A model generated the notes under the pieces. The model made no database searches and was not told where the DNA came from. It saw only the letters and a list, made by a program, of their open reading frames with translations. From Pistacia vera (taxonomy: Eukaryota > Streptophyta > Magnoliopsida > Sapindales > Anacardiaceae), in contig NW_022196298.1 of assembly GCF_008641045.1 (NCBI RefSeq), positions 1,019,196 to 1,083,195 of the forward strand: a DNA stretch of 64,000 nucleotides, written 5' to 3'. Shown here one piece after another: positions 51,101-61,136 of this stretch (position 1 is the stretch's first letter; the number at the start of each line of letters is the position of its first letter). A program made the translations under genes and the position numbers.

Positions 51101-52703
51101 GTTTTCCTTGACAGGAATTTATAGTATATGAGTGAGTTTTCTCTCAAATTGGATGGTTAAAGAGAGAAGAAAAAATATAGTTAAAGTAGAGTTTTTCTAT
51201 GCACATGAGTTGTTTGATGAAATGCCTAAGAGAAGTACAAGTAAGAGTAGAGAACCTTAATTATTGCTACATGGCATAATTGCATTTCATGAGTGCATTA
51301 ATGAGCATGAACCATCCATATGCATTAATTGTGCATTGAGAAGTAGCTTGAGAAAGAGTAGAGAATTTTGAGAATAAGCTACTTTAAGAGTAAAGAGCAC
51401 TCCACGAGTAAAAAGTCAAGAGAAAGAGAGTTTTAGCACTAGAGAATAAAAGAGAGAGTAGTGCTAAATAAGAGAATAGAGTAGGTTGTGCGATGAGGAA
51501 CCCGTGAGTGATGAATGAAGTCACGTAAAGTGGAACGTCAGGTTCTAGCCATGCCTCCGGTTAGATAGGGTCATGATACGCAAAGAGAGAGAGAGAGAGA
51601 GAGAGTACACTCACATGGCCAAGGGTTCCGAATCTATGCATAACCAAGTCCGATCGACAGAGAAAAGTCACGAAGAGTGGGTTAGTGCTTTGTGAACTCC
51701 ACCCGGCCGTGCCTCCGGCAAGATGAGACCGTGACATTCAAGTGAGAAAGAATGAGCAAACATAAGAAAAAACAGAGAAAGAATGATTAGGGTCACGAAG
51801 AGTGGGTTAGTGCTTTGTGAACTTTACCCAGCCGTGCCTCTGGTAAGATAAGGCCGTGACCTACAACAGAAAGTTAATATAAAATAGTTATGAGAAAGAG
51901 AAAGAGAAAATAAATCACATGAGAAAAGTGTAAGGAAAGAATTAAGAGAAAGAGTTACGGGGACAGACGAGTAGAGGATTTACTTACTGAGCATTATTTT
52001 GTGCTCACCCCGTTGTTTTCTTTGCGTTTGCAGGATCTGGGTGAGGACGCGGTCGGATGGGTGTCGGCAAACGAGGAGCAATAGCTACACTGTCTATCGT
52101 TTTGATGACTTTTTGTAAATGATGCTCTATCTTGTATAAATAATGTTTATATGTAATAAAATAACATTTTTGGACCTATCTACTTTTACTACAATATATG
52201 AATTTTATTATATATATTTCTATGAGTATTCTAGTATAAAGGAGTTATTACATTAATGCTCAAGAGTTCACCATGCGCTGCTATGGTCCGGATGCCCTAG
52301 TTAACCTTCTTAGTTAAACTTGCAGCTGTAAAGTGCTTGACATTCAACGTTTACCTTATCCTCATGCACTAGTAGCACTGAAACACCAATGGAAGCCGGA
52401 TTTTGGTTCAAGAATTTACATGGAACTTTGCTCCCTTCTCTACATGACAAATCACTACATGCTGGCTTATTCAGAAACAATATATCCAGTTTCTCTAGAA
52501 GAGCAGTGAGTGGTGCACCAGAGTTGGTTGACATTATCTTCCATCCGCCATTCATAAAGACAGAAAAGGGAAGAAAAAGAGTTAAGCGTATTCCATCAGC
52601 CTGTGAGGTTCCCTGAAGGATGAGTAAGTGCTCAATTTGCAAGCAACCTGGCCACAAGAGAAACAGTTGCCAAAGTCGATCACATGCAAATCCAGAAAAT
52701 TAG
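48179..52703 (+). pseudogene. MuDR-like (MULE) transposase gene, decayed and interrupted
   Basis: Intact relatives are DDE transposases. The ATG at 48179 gives MRQVVLGVEYFGEWVEEESC, a usual MULE N terminus, with a stop soon after. The 48307-48723 frame holds an acidic linker. GYLFDNKEEMVRKLKLVAVR and CGLGHILGEHRQASADVIGQ (48780-49259) form the DNA-binding domain. The first catalytic Asp lies in VLVVDGCFLTGKY (about 49440), the second in IIYDRHNSIKK (about 49630), and GFE before SKAYFPRRMFDVMITNM (about 49870) carries the expected Glu. At about 50139 coding homology stops and resumes near 52315 with the SWIM segment CKVLDIQRLPYPHALVALKH, then a C-terminal zinc knuckle CSICKQPGHKRNSC and a TAG ending at 52703. 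Many stops and shifts rule out function. Terminal inverted repeats were not identified. Confidence 0.88.
50139..52305. mobile_element. Non-coding LTR-like insertion inside the MULE gene
   Basis: It splits the MULE transposase between the DDE domain and the SWIM domain. It starts TGTAACGCCCCACTTGAGG, a beginning seen in many plant Gypsy-type LTRs, and ends near 'ggtccggatgccctagttaa'. It has GC-rich 'cttcgccgcggcgaag' words (50295-50360) and a (GA)n run (about 51583-51606). It also has a degenerate repeat of 'gtcacgaagagtgggttagt' followed by 'gccgtgcctc.ggtaagat..ggccgtgac' (51520-51860), and 'gtgctcaccccgttgttttc' near its end. It has no protein domain. A long solo LTR is likely; the ends are approximate and no target-site duplication was resolved. 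Confidence 0.6.
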
Positions 52704-52744
52704 GTTCCAATCGATCAAAAAAAGAAAACAAGCAATCTACAGAT

Positions 52745-53090
52745 AAGATCGAATCGCTTAAGCGACATAAGATCATTTAAGTGATTGGCTATTATTTGCA
52801 GACCTGAACAGCATATCGTTTAAGCGATCGTTGGTCGCTTAAGCGATCTAATGTTAGATTTGCAGATAACAGCCAATCGCTCAAGCGATCTGCTCTTATC
52901 TGTAGCTCTGAACAAAAGATCGCTTAAATGATCTGCTGCTTAGATCAAATCTAGTAAACACTAGATCGCTTAAACGATCCTTGGGCACTTGAGCAATATG
53001 CTACTCAGATCAGATCTGGTGACCACCAGATCGCTTAAGCGATCTTTTCTTATATGCAGATCTGACAAGTAGATCGCTTAAGCGATCTGA
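52745..53090. repeat. ATCGCTTAAGCGAT palindrome cluster 3 (3' of the MULE transposase)
   Basis: The cluster starts about 40 bp after the transposase stop codon. It holds roughly a dozen palindromes, several exact, with spacers containing 'cagatct' and 'gcagatctga' words. Confidence 0.88.
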
Positions 53091-53716
53091 TGAAGTTATT
53101 TTATTTCTCTTTTGTGGTACATTAAACTGATTTTATTTCCCTATATTTCTAACTATGTCATCAAGAAGAAAAATAAAATCGAGAAAGTTGCCAAGGCCAA
53201 CCGTTGAAGAGATGTTGTTTTCAATTTTTTAAGTTTTAAATTTAATTTTACCTTGAATAAATCATCCTTTATAACGTATTAAGTCAAATTAATTATTTTT
53301 CATTTTCATCCATTTTACTGAATTTCGCATATAAGTATAACATATATATATAACATACTCATCAATTTATTCGAATAAACTAAATACATTTCCCTAAACA
53401 TTCAGAGTAATCTTCAAGGTGATCTATTTTTCCATTAATATAACATCCTTCTATAATAAAACATTGTATGATCCAACCACACCCATGGTAGTTTCCCAAA
53501 TTACCCTCCTATAAAAACTTAACATTCTTTGACAATTTAGGATTTTGAAAAATTAGGAGAGACAGCCGTTGAAAAATATAACATAAATTAAGATCCGGTG
53601 AAGTTTTATAGTGATGGATCGGCATTTTTTAGACCAAAGAACATTGCAATTGGCCTTTTATTTAGTGTCAAAGGTAGTAAGGGTTTGACCAATTTTCGGA
53701 GAACCAATTTGGCATA

Positions 53717-54416
53717 GGGAAGAAGGTATGTTCTTATGTTCAAATTTCATTTTATTTATGAGTTTAAATTGTATTGTTTTAGTGGATAAAGATTATAAAG
53801 GATACATTCCAAATCGCGATTTGACGACGGGTGCGTTTGTTTTCCTATTTTTCCCTTATCATATTCCTATCATTTACAAAAAACACATTTGTTTTCAACT
53901 ATTTTTAAACCCTCTAAGTTTGTTAATTTAACTAAACACCTTAAGTTGGCTTAAGCGATTGTGCATCTGGGAACATCTAGATTCTGCCTTGGACATGATT
54001 GCTTAAGTGACCAATGGTAAAAGTGAAGAATCGCTTAAGCGAGACCATAAATCGCTTAAGCGATCATGCATCTAGGCAGCTCTTGATTCTGCCTTGGACT
54101 TGATCGCTTAAGCGACCAAGGGTAAAAGTAGAGAATCGCTTAAGCGAGATCATAAATTGCTTAACGATCGTGCATCTTGGCAAATCTTGATTTTGTCTTG
54201 GACTTGATTGCTTAAGCGATCTCAAATCGCTTAAACGACCAAGGATAAAAGTCAAGAATCGTTTAAGTGAGACTATAAATTGCTTAAGCGATCGTGCATC
54301 TAGGCAGATCTTGGTTCTACCTTGGACTTGATCACTTAAGCGATTCTTAAGTGACCAAGGATAAAAATGAAGAATCGCTTAAGCGAGACCATAAATCGCT
54401 TAAGTGATCGTGCATC
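53717..54416. repeat. Direct duplication, copy A
   Basis: The copy begins 'gggaagaaggtatgttctta' and continues through about 230 bp of unique-looking DNA into a palindrome array. Copy B starts with the same bases at 54418, directly after an N. The copies differ by scattered substitutions and an insertion of about 40 bp in B ('attctgaaaatactattata' region), so they are diverged and not identical. Confidence 0.9.
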
Positions 54417-55275
54417 NGGGAAGAAGGTATGTTCTTATGTTCAAATTTCATTTTATTTATGAGTTTAAATTGCATTGTTTTAGTGGATAAATATTATAAA
54501 GGATACATTCCAAGTCGCAATTTGACGACGGGTGCGTTTGTTTCCCTATTTTTCCCCTATCATATTCCTATAATTTACAAAATACACATTTGTTTCCCTA
54601 TTCTGAAAATACTATTATATTTTATTCAATTATTTTTAAACCCCCTAAGTTTGTTAATTTAAATAAACACCCTAAGTTGGCTTAAGCGATTGTGCATCTG
54701 GGAACATCTAGATTCTGCCTTGGATATGATCGCTTAAGCGACCAAGGGTAAAAGTGAAGAATCGCTTGAGCGAGATCATAAATGGCTTAAGCGATCGTGC
54801 ATCTAGGCAGATCTTGATTCTGCCTTGGACTTGATTGCTTAAGCGATCTCAAATCGCTTAAGAGACCAAGGGTAAAAGTAAAGAATCGTTTAAGCGAGAT
54901 CACAAATTGCTTAAGCGATCGTGCATCTTGGCAGATCTTGATTCTGCCTTGGACTTGATCGCTTAAGCGACCAAGGATAAAAGTCAAGAATCGTTTAAAC
55001 GAGACCATAAATTGCTTAAGCGATCGTGCATCTGAGCAGATTTTGATTCTGTCTTGGACTTGATCGCTTAAGCGATTCTTAAGTGACCAAGGATAAAAAT
55101 GAAGAATCGCTTAAGTGAGACATAAATCGCTTAAGCGATCGTGTATCTTGGCAGGTCTTGATTTTGCCTTGGACTTGATCGCTTAAGCGATCCCAAATCG
55201 CTTAAGTGACCAAAGGTAATAGTAAAGAATCGCATAAGCGAGACCATAAATCTCTTAAGCGATCTGTAACGGACC
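53950..55275. repeat. Palindrome array 4 with a higher-order unit of about 105-124 bp
   Basis: The unit runs 'gtgcatctgggcagatcttg', 'attctgccttggacttgatc', palindrome, 'gaccaagggtaaaagtgaag', palindrome, 'agaccataa', palindrome. 'Gcatct' anchors at about 53963, 54068, 54172 and 54296 give spacings of 105, 104 and 124. The longer unit carries an extra palindrome plus spacer. The array is interrupted by copy B of the direct duplication at 54418-54680. Confidence 0.9.
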
Positions 55276-55341
55276 GCCTGGCTCTGATACCCTGCTGGCC
55301 CGGCCACGGAGCTCCCTCCACGTGGCAGGTATTGTCCCCCC
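54952..55341 (+). repeat. Left arm of a large inverted repeat
   Basis: It is almost perfectly complementary to 55456-55844 (one clear mismatch, ctgctggccc against ctgccggccc). The arm includes part of the palindrome array and a GC-rich segment 'ggaccgcctggctctgatac'. A loop of about 110 bp separates the arms. Confidence 0.92.
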
Positions 55342-55455
55342 CTTAAGGGATTTCTCTCGCCTCCCCCACCACTCGAACCCAAGACCAAGGGGCTATAGTC
55401 AATTGGGGAGCATGGTGAGTACCATCAGGCTAGCTATCCCTTGGGGGGGGGGGGA
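55342..55455. repeat. Loop segment of the inverted repeat, with a second copy at 55863-55955
   Basis: The sequence 'ttaagggatttctctcgcct' through 'catggtgagtaccatcaggc' recurs with a few substitutions at 55863-55955 after a run of 17 C residues. Confidence 0.85.
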
Positions 55456-55844
55456 GGGGGACAATACCTGCCACGTGGAGGGAGCTCCGTGGCCGGGCCG
55501 GCAGGGTATCAGAGCCAGGCGGTCCGTTACAGATCGCTTAAGAGATTTATGGTCTCGCTTATGCGATTCTTTACTATTACCTTTGGTCACTTAAGCGATT
55601 TGGGATCGCTTAAGCGATCAAGTCCAAGGCAAAATCAAGACCTGCCAAGATACACGATCGCTTAAGCGATTTATGTCTCACTTAAGCGATTCTTCATTTT
55701 TATCCTTGGTCACTTAAGAATCGCTTAAGCGATCAAGTCCAAGACAGAATCAAAATCTGCTCAGATGCACGATCGCTTAAGCAATTTATGGTCTCGTTTA
55801 AACGATTCTTGACTTTTATCCTTGGTCGCTTAAGCGATCAAGTC
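55456..55844 (-). repeat. Right arm of the large inverted repeat
   Basis: This is the complement of 54952-55341. It ends exactly at the N at 55845. It includes 'ggtatcagagcca', which resembles an initiator-tRNA-Met primer-binding site of LTR retrotransposons, but no LTR was found beside it. Confidence 0.92.
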
Positions 55845-55979
55845 NCCCCCCCCCCCCCCCCCTTAAGGGATTTCTTTCGCCTTCCCCACCACTCGAACCC
55901 AAGACCAAGGGGTTATAGTTAATTGGGAAGCATGGTGAGTACCATCAGGCCAGGGGCCGATCAGCCGTGCCCACGGTGC

Positions 55980-56640
55980 AGATTGGCCCGTGACACGATT
56001 GTGCATCTGAGCAGATCTTGATTCTGCTTGGACTTGATCGCTTAAGCAATCCTAAATCGTTTAAGCGACCAAGAGTAAAAGTGAAGAATCGCTTAAGCAA
56101 TACCATAAATCGCTTAAGTGATCGTGCAGCTGGGCAGATCTTGATTTTGCCTTGGACTTGATCGCTTAAGCGATTTGGGATTGCTTAAGCGACCAAGGGT
56201 AAAAGCGAATAATTGCTTAAGTGTGACCGTAAATCGCTTAAGCGATTGTGCATTTGGAATGATCTTGATTTTGCCTTGCATGTGATCGCTTAAGCGACCA
56301 AGGGTAAAAGTGAAGTATCGCTTAAGTGATATTGATTCTGCCTTGGACATAATCGCTTAAGCGACCAAGGGTAAAAGTGAAGCATCATTTAAGTGATCTT
56401 GATTCTAGCTTGTACGTGATCGCTTAAGTGATTGTACTAAATCGCTTAAGCGACTAAGGCTAAATATACATGATCACTTAAGCGAGACATGAAATCACTT
56501 AAGTGATCCAATGTATTGTGATTATTTTTATTATGCCTTTCACTAGATCGCTTAAGCGATTTATATTATCACTTAAGCAATGAAAGCTTATAAACACTGG
56601 ATTGCTTAAGCGATGATAAAATCGCTTAAGCGATTCCTTT
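55980..56640. repeat. Palindrome array 5
   Basis: The array continues with the unit 'gatcttgattttgccttgga', palindrome, 'gaccaagggtaaaagtgaag', palindrome. Toward 56400-56640 the common spacers give way to others and the array ends in a T run (about 56638-56657). Confidence 0.88.
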
Positions 56641-56657
56641 TTTTTTTTTTTTTTTTT

Positions 56658-57150
56658 GGGAATAGGTTGTCAACCTCATATTAAGTGACGTTAATGTAAA
56701 CTTTGAACATTCACAACATCACATGATTATTAATGTTAAGCGACATAAGTTATTAACACTTATTAAGACCAATTAAGAATAATTATTTGCAACTTAATTC
56801 CATCAACACATATTAAGTTACAATCGTATGATATATGGATGAATATCATAGCGCACTAGTGTGACATGTTAGTAAAAACATACCTCATTTCATAAATATG
56901 GATGATGTATTTGAGAATGATTAGACTGCAATAAGCTTCAATTTTGATTGTACGAACCATGATCTGGCTTGTGTCAATTGATTTGATTATTTATATCACT
57001 TAGTCGATTTTTTTTCAAAATTATATTTTAATTAAACTAATTTTTTTACATTTGTACATAAATAGGGAAAAGAAATATTAAAGTATATAATGATTCTATA
57101 CAATACAAATTTTAATGTTTTTAAAGTACCAAAGTAAATTACCCTTAATC
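56658..57150. other. AT-rich interval between palindrome arrays, no gene seen
   Basis: A few 'attaagcgacat' or 'ttaagtgacg' words resemble half-palindromes. Nothing else was recognised. Confidence 0.45.
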
Positions 57151-57665
57151 GCTTAAGTAATATATGGTTTCGCTTAAGTGATCCTGTCTATTTAGCCTTG
57201 GTTGCTTAAGCGATAATAAATCACTTACGCGATTTTGTCAAAGGAAGAATAAAGGACATCCGACTATACTGGATCGCTTAAGCGATTTTAGGTCTTTCTT
57301 AAGCGATCCAGTATATTTAGCCTTAATCGCTTAAGCGATCATGTACAATCGCTTAAGTGATCACGTACAATCGCTTAAGCGATCACATAAATCGCTTAAG
57401 TGATCACATACAAGCCAGAATCAAGATCATTTAAGCGATGCTTCACTTTTACCCTTGGTCACTTAAGCGATCATGTCCAAGGCAGAATCAAGTCACCCCA
57501 GGTGCACGATTGCTTAAGCGATTATTCACTTTTACCCTTGGTCGCTTAAGTGATCATAGATCGCTTAAACGATCATGTCCAAGGCCTACTCAAGATGACT
57601 TAAGCGATTCTTCACTTTTGGCCTTGGTCGCTTAAGTGATTCATGATCGCTTAAGCGACCAATGC
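57150..57665. repeat. Palindrome array 6, opposite orientation of the common spacer
   Basis: Spacers here read 'cacttttacccttggtcgct' and 'catgtccaaggcagaatcaa', the complement of those in arrays 4 and 5. The array is therefore in reverse orientation relative to 53.9-55.3 kb and the same orientation as the right arm at 55.46-55.84 kb. Confidence 0.85.
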
Positions 57666-57745
57666 CATTTTGCTTCTTATCTCGCCAATCTTTTGATATT
57701 GTGCACATTTGAGTGAGAAATTATATTTTGTATTTGGTACCTTAT

Positions 57746-58270
57746 ATAGATTACTAAATTGCTCTTTTTTTTAAATATTAATATAATAATATTTTTTTTT
57801 GAATCATTATTTTAACCCTCTACATTTGAAATTTTGCTAAAATACCCTAGTCATATAAAGCTTTAATTTGTAGTAAAATCACCCTCATCCACCCCAAGCC
57901 ACTACCGGCAGTCAGCCACGACTGCCGACCGCCACTGGTAGTCGACGGAATGGCACACGACTGATCGTATATGGTCGGTTGTGCGCCGACAAAGCCATTT
58001 CTAGCAATGGATCTGTATATAGATTAAATTGCTCTACTTTTAAATATTAATATGATATTATTTTTTGAATCATTTTTTAACCCCTTACATTTGAAATTTT
58101 GCTAAAATACCCCAGCCACATAAAACTTTAAGTTGTACCAAAATCCCCCCCATCTACCCCAAGCCACTATCGACAGCCAGCCATGACCGTCGACAGTCGC
58201 TGGTAGTCAATGAAATGGCGCACGATTAGTCGTATATGGTCGGTCGTGCGTTGACAAAGCTATTTCCGAC
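57746..58270. repeat. Tandem duplication of about 265 bp
   Basis: Copies begin 'tatatagattactaaattgctc' (about 57744) and 'tatatagattaaattgctct' (about 58015). Both contain 'accctctacatttgaaattt' or a close variant, 'ccaccccaagccacta' and 'gtatatggtcggt.gtgcg'. They have diverged at scattered sites. Confidence 0.85.
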
Positions 58271-58880
58271 CATGAATTACAGATCCATGGCCGTTTCACA
58301 GCCACATCTTTGGCCGTGAAATGACCTTATCAGTGCATGATAAATCAGATCCCACCGATTGTGCACCATCATGGCGACTGACGTCGGCGGTTGGCAGTGG
58401 TAGCCAATGGTCGGCGATGGTCTTGGGTGGCTAGAGGTATTTTGTTAACTTTTAAACTGTTTTGTGGTTGGAAATTTTTAGCCAAATTCTCAAATGTAGG
58501 GGGCTGAGCTAATGGTTATTTGGTAGACATTTGATGGCAATTGTGTCCGAAATGGTATTTAATTAAGGGCAAAATAGGTATAAAATTAAATTATTTGATA
58601 ATTTTTTAATAACACCTCAGGGAGAGGGTATCATATTACCTCCTACATTACCAACAGTAAACACTATTTGCAATAAAAGATACATGTAATATTTTATTTG
58701 CAAACCAAATAACAGAATCTTGCAAAACAAGTGAATATTACCCTCGTTATCTTGTATGATCCCAATCCAAATTCACCCCATTTGGTTAATATCATTTAAT
58801 CCCTCCAATTTATGGTTAATTTGTTATACCCTAAAAATGGTATCTTAGTTTTTTAAGGATAAATTACCCTTATTCTGGAC

Positions 58881-60532
58881 TTAGGGGTGTGCAAATCCGG
58901 ATATCCGATCTGAATATGGCATTTTCTGATCCGATCCGAATTTTCGGATCAGACTATACCCTGATCCGAATCCGATCCGAATTATGCAGATATCCGGATT
59001 TACGGATATCCGATTATTTGGATTAGATAACCGGATATCTGAATGTGATCCGAATTTAACAATTTTCTTTTTAAAATCAAATAATTCTAGAAATAGAATT
59101 GAAATTATAATTCCCTTACAATTACATGATAAAAGTATCTAAAAAAATTAACATGAAGCACAAAACATTTAACTTATGTTGTCCAAACACTGTCACAGCC
59201 TAAATGACTATGCTATCTACAATTCTTCATTGCCAAATCCTACTCGCCTCACACATGGTTTCTTGTTACCAGATTGACCATTGTATCTGCACTCTCTGGT
59301 TGACAATGACTGTGATTTTGAGCCACTAACACCAGTAGATTTGGACCAACATGCCATCAAACCGCGCAGCAGGAAGAACATGAAAATATGAAATTGTTGG
59401 GCATAAGGCTCCACCTGATGTTATTATCACACCATTACTTAATTTAACTTAAGCATAAAGTTAAACACTAAAAGAGATGTTGTTAACTTGTTCCTATCTC
59501 AGCAGTCAGCACTTCACCTTTCGGTGAAGCAAGCAAGCAATGCATCTCAAACAAACCAAATTAAAACATTTTCAGTTTCTCATAATATTCCTTTTCCACT
59601 TTTCTATCACCAACCATGCTTCCTTCCACAATAAACAAAGCCAGGAAAATTCTCCAGTGGATTAGATTTAGGGGTCAAACTACAATACCCAGATACTTTT
59701 TTCGGTGATAAAGATTAAATTATGAAAACAAAGTTTTATTGTAGTCAAATTTGTAGATTCAATATTTATTGTAGCCTCAGGGATATATGACGTGAACAAA
59801 ATTCAGCAACTCTAAATTCTAAAGAAATTAACTTACGATCAATTTAGGGCTTCAATCGTCAAAGAGACTGAGATCTGACAGAGTTGAGTGAGAGACACTG
59901 GCCGTTGTGCGTGTTTGAGTGAAAGAGACCGAGAGAGTTGAGCGAGAGAGAGTGACTGAGTGAGAGACTGAGCCGGGATCTAGTCTGAGAGTTTGAGTGA
60001 CTGTGTGTAAGACTGTGAGGTCTGTGCGACTGTGCGTGACTGCGTGTTCTAGCGAGGCAGCGAGAGCCGAGAGAGACTGAGACTCTAAGAGTGAGAGAGA
60101 CAGAAAGTGTGTGAGGTCTGTGCTATGCTTGACTGCGTGTTGCCGTGTTCCAGCGAGAGAGACTGAGAGTGAGAGAGAGTGAGAGACAGGCTTTCGACTT
60201 CCGAGTTCCGGCGAGAGCCGAGAGATTGAGACGAGTGAGAGAGACAAAGTTGAGTAATTGAGTTAATTGTGACATTGTGTTAGACTTAGGGTTATTGTTA
60301 GTTGTTACACTCAAAAGTCAAAATGACGTAGTTTTGTAAAATCCGGATTGGATTCGGATATTCGAATTTGTAACATTCCCAATCCGGTATCCGATCCGAA
60401 TATTTGGATTTTTTAAAATAACGATCCGTATCCGATCCGAATTTTCGGATATCCGATTTTTACGGATTGGAGCGGATCGGATCTGTATCGGATATCAGAT
60501 ATCAGATATCAGATTTTTTTGCACAGTCCTAA
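58881..60532. mobile_element. hAT-like non-autonomous element with CCGGATATCCG-rich ends
   Basis: The left end TTAGGGGTGTGCAAAT and the right end, read on the other strand as TTAGGACTGTGCAAAA, form inverted termini. Both ends carry many copies of 'ccgatccgaat' and 'cggatatccg' (58900-59060 and 60340-60510), which are self-complementary words. The flanks (TTCTGGAC and TTCTAGTA) share only part of an 8-mer, so the target-site duplication is uncertain. The interior has a short minus-strand frame (59217-59414) and a GAGACTGAGAG-type low-complexity region (59870-60250). No transposase was seen. Confidence 0.7.
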
Positions 60533-61136
60533 TTCTAGTAGCCAATTTCGATAGAGTTAACGTCAAGGGTAGTATTTACATAAATTTTTAAATAATACGA
60601 GTGTGCTTTGTGACAAAAAACACTAAACTTGGCACACGTATGATAATTTAAATAAATTCAAGGATAACAAGTGAAATTTACTAAGAGATAGATGTAATTA
60701 ACATTTATTTCTATAGGATTCTCAAATAAGGGAATTAAGGTGGGAATTAAAAAGTTGTCACTAATTACATCACCATATATATCACACGATGCATCTCACA
60801 GAGACTTAGGAGATGGCACGTCTAAAAGTCACCAAAGCAATGACCTCTCTTTTCCTTGTTTCCCACAGGAGTCCCCTGTTTCACTAATTTCTAGACCTGA
60901 CCAAATCAAACCTTTGAAAACTTTTCTTCACTCCAAGCCCACCATGAAACTTAAACCAAACCACAAAACATTACCCCAAAATTTCCATTTTCTTCACCGT
61001 AAATCGTCCCTTTTTCAACTATTTCAAAACCCTAATTCTCTCTTCACCATGTCTTTCGCTTTCAGTAACCGCAAAACCACTCTTCTTTAGACCCAAAAAC
61101 ACACCCTTTATGATCTGCTTTCTTTCCCACAGCACA
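60533..61136. promoter_or_regulatory. Upstream region and leader of the gene at 61137
   Basis: The sequence becomes C/T-rich from about 60800 ('cctctcttttccttgtttcc', 'caaaccacaaaacattaccc'), as in plant leaders. 'Accatatatatcac' near 60770 is a possible TATA-type element. 'Tctttcccacag' just before the ATG could be a splice acceptor, which would place a leader intron here. The frame at 60740-61090 has no recognised domain. Confidence 0.4.

Noticed and set aside
53950..55275. CRISPR-like pattern of short palindromic repeats with spacers
   Set aside because: The host is a plant, spacer lengths vary widely, the spacers themselves repeat, and no cas genes exist nearby.
55500..55530. Possible initiator tRNA-Met gene or complete LTR primer-binding site (ggtatcagagcca)
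   Set aside because: Only about 13 bases match the tRNA 3' complement. There is no cloverleaf and no LTR next to it. The motif is noted only as part of the inverted-repeat arm.
53950..57665. Many ORFs of 60-85 codons reading SLKR...GRLSD on both strands
   Set aside because: The palindrome reads SLKR in one frame and RLSD in another on either strand, so open frames on both strands follow from the repeat itself. There is no conserved start or domain.
59852..60247. 131-codon minus-strand ORF rich in Ser and Leu
   Set aside because: It arises from 'gagactgagagtgagagag' low-complexity DNA inside the element at 58.9-60.5 kb, with no domain.
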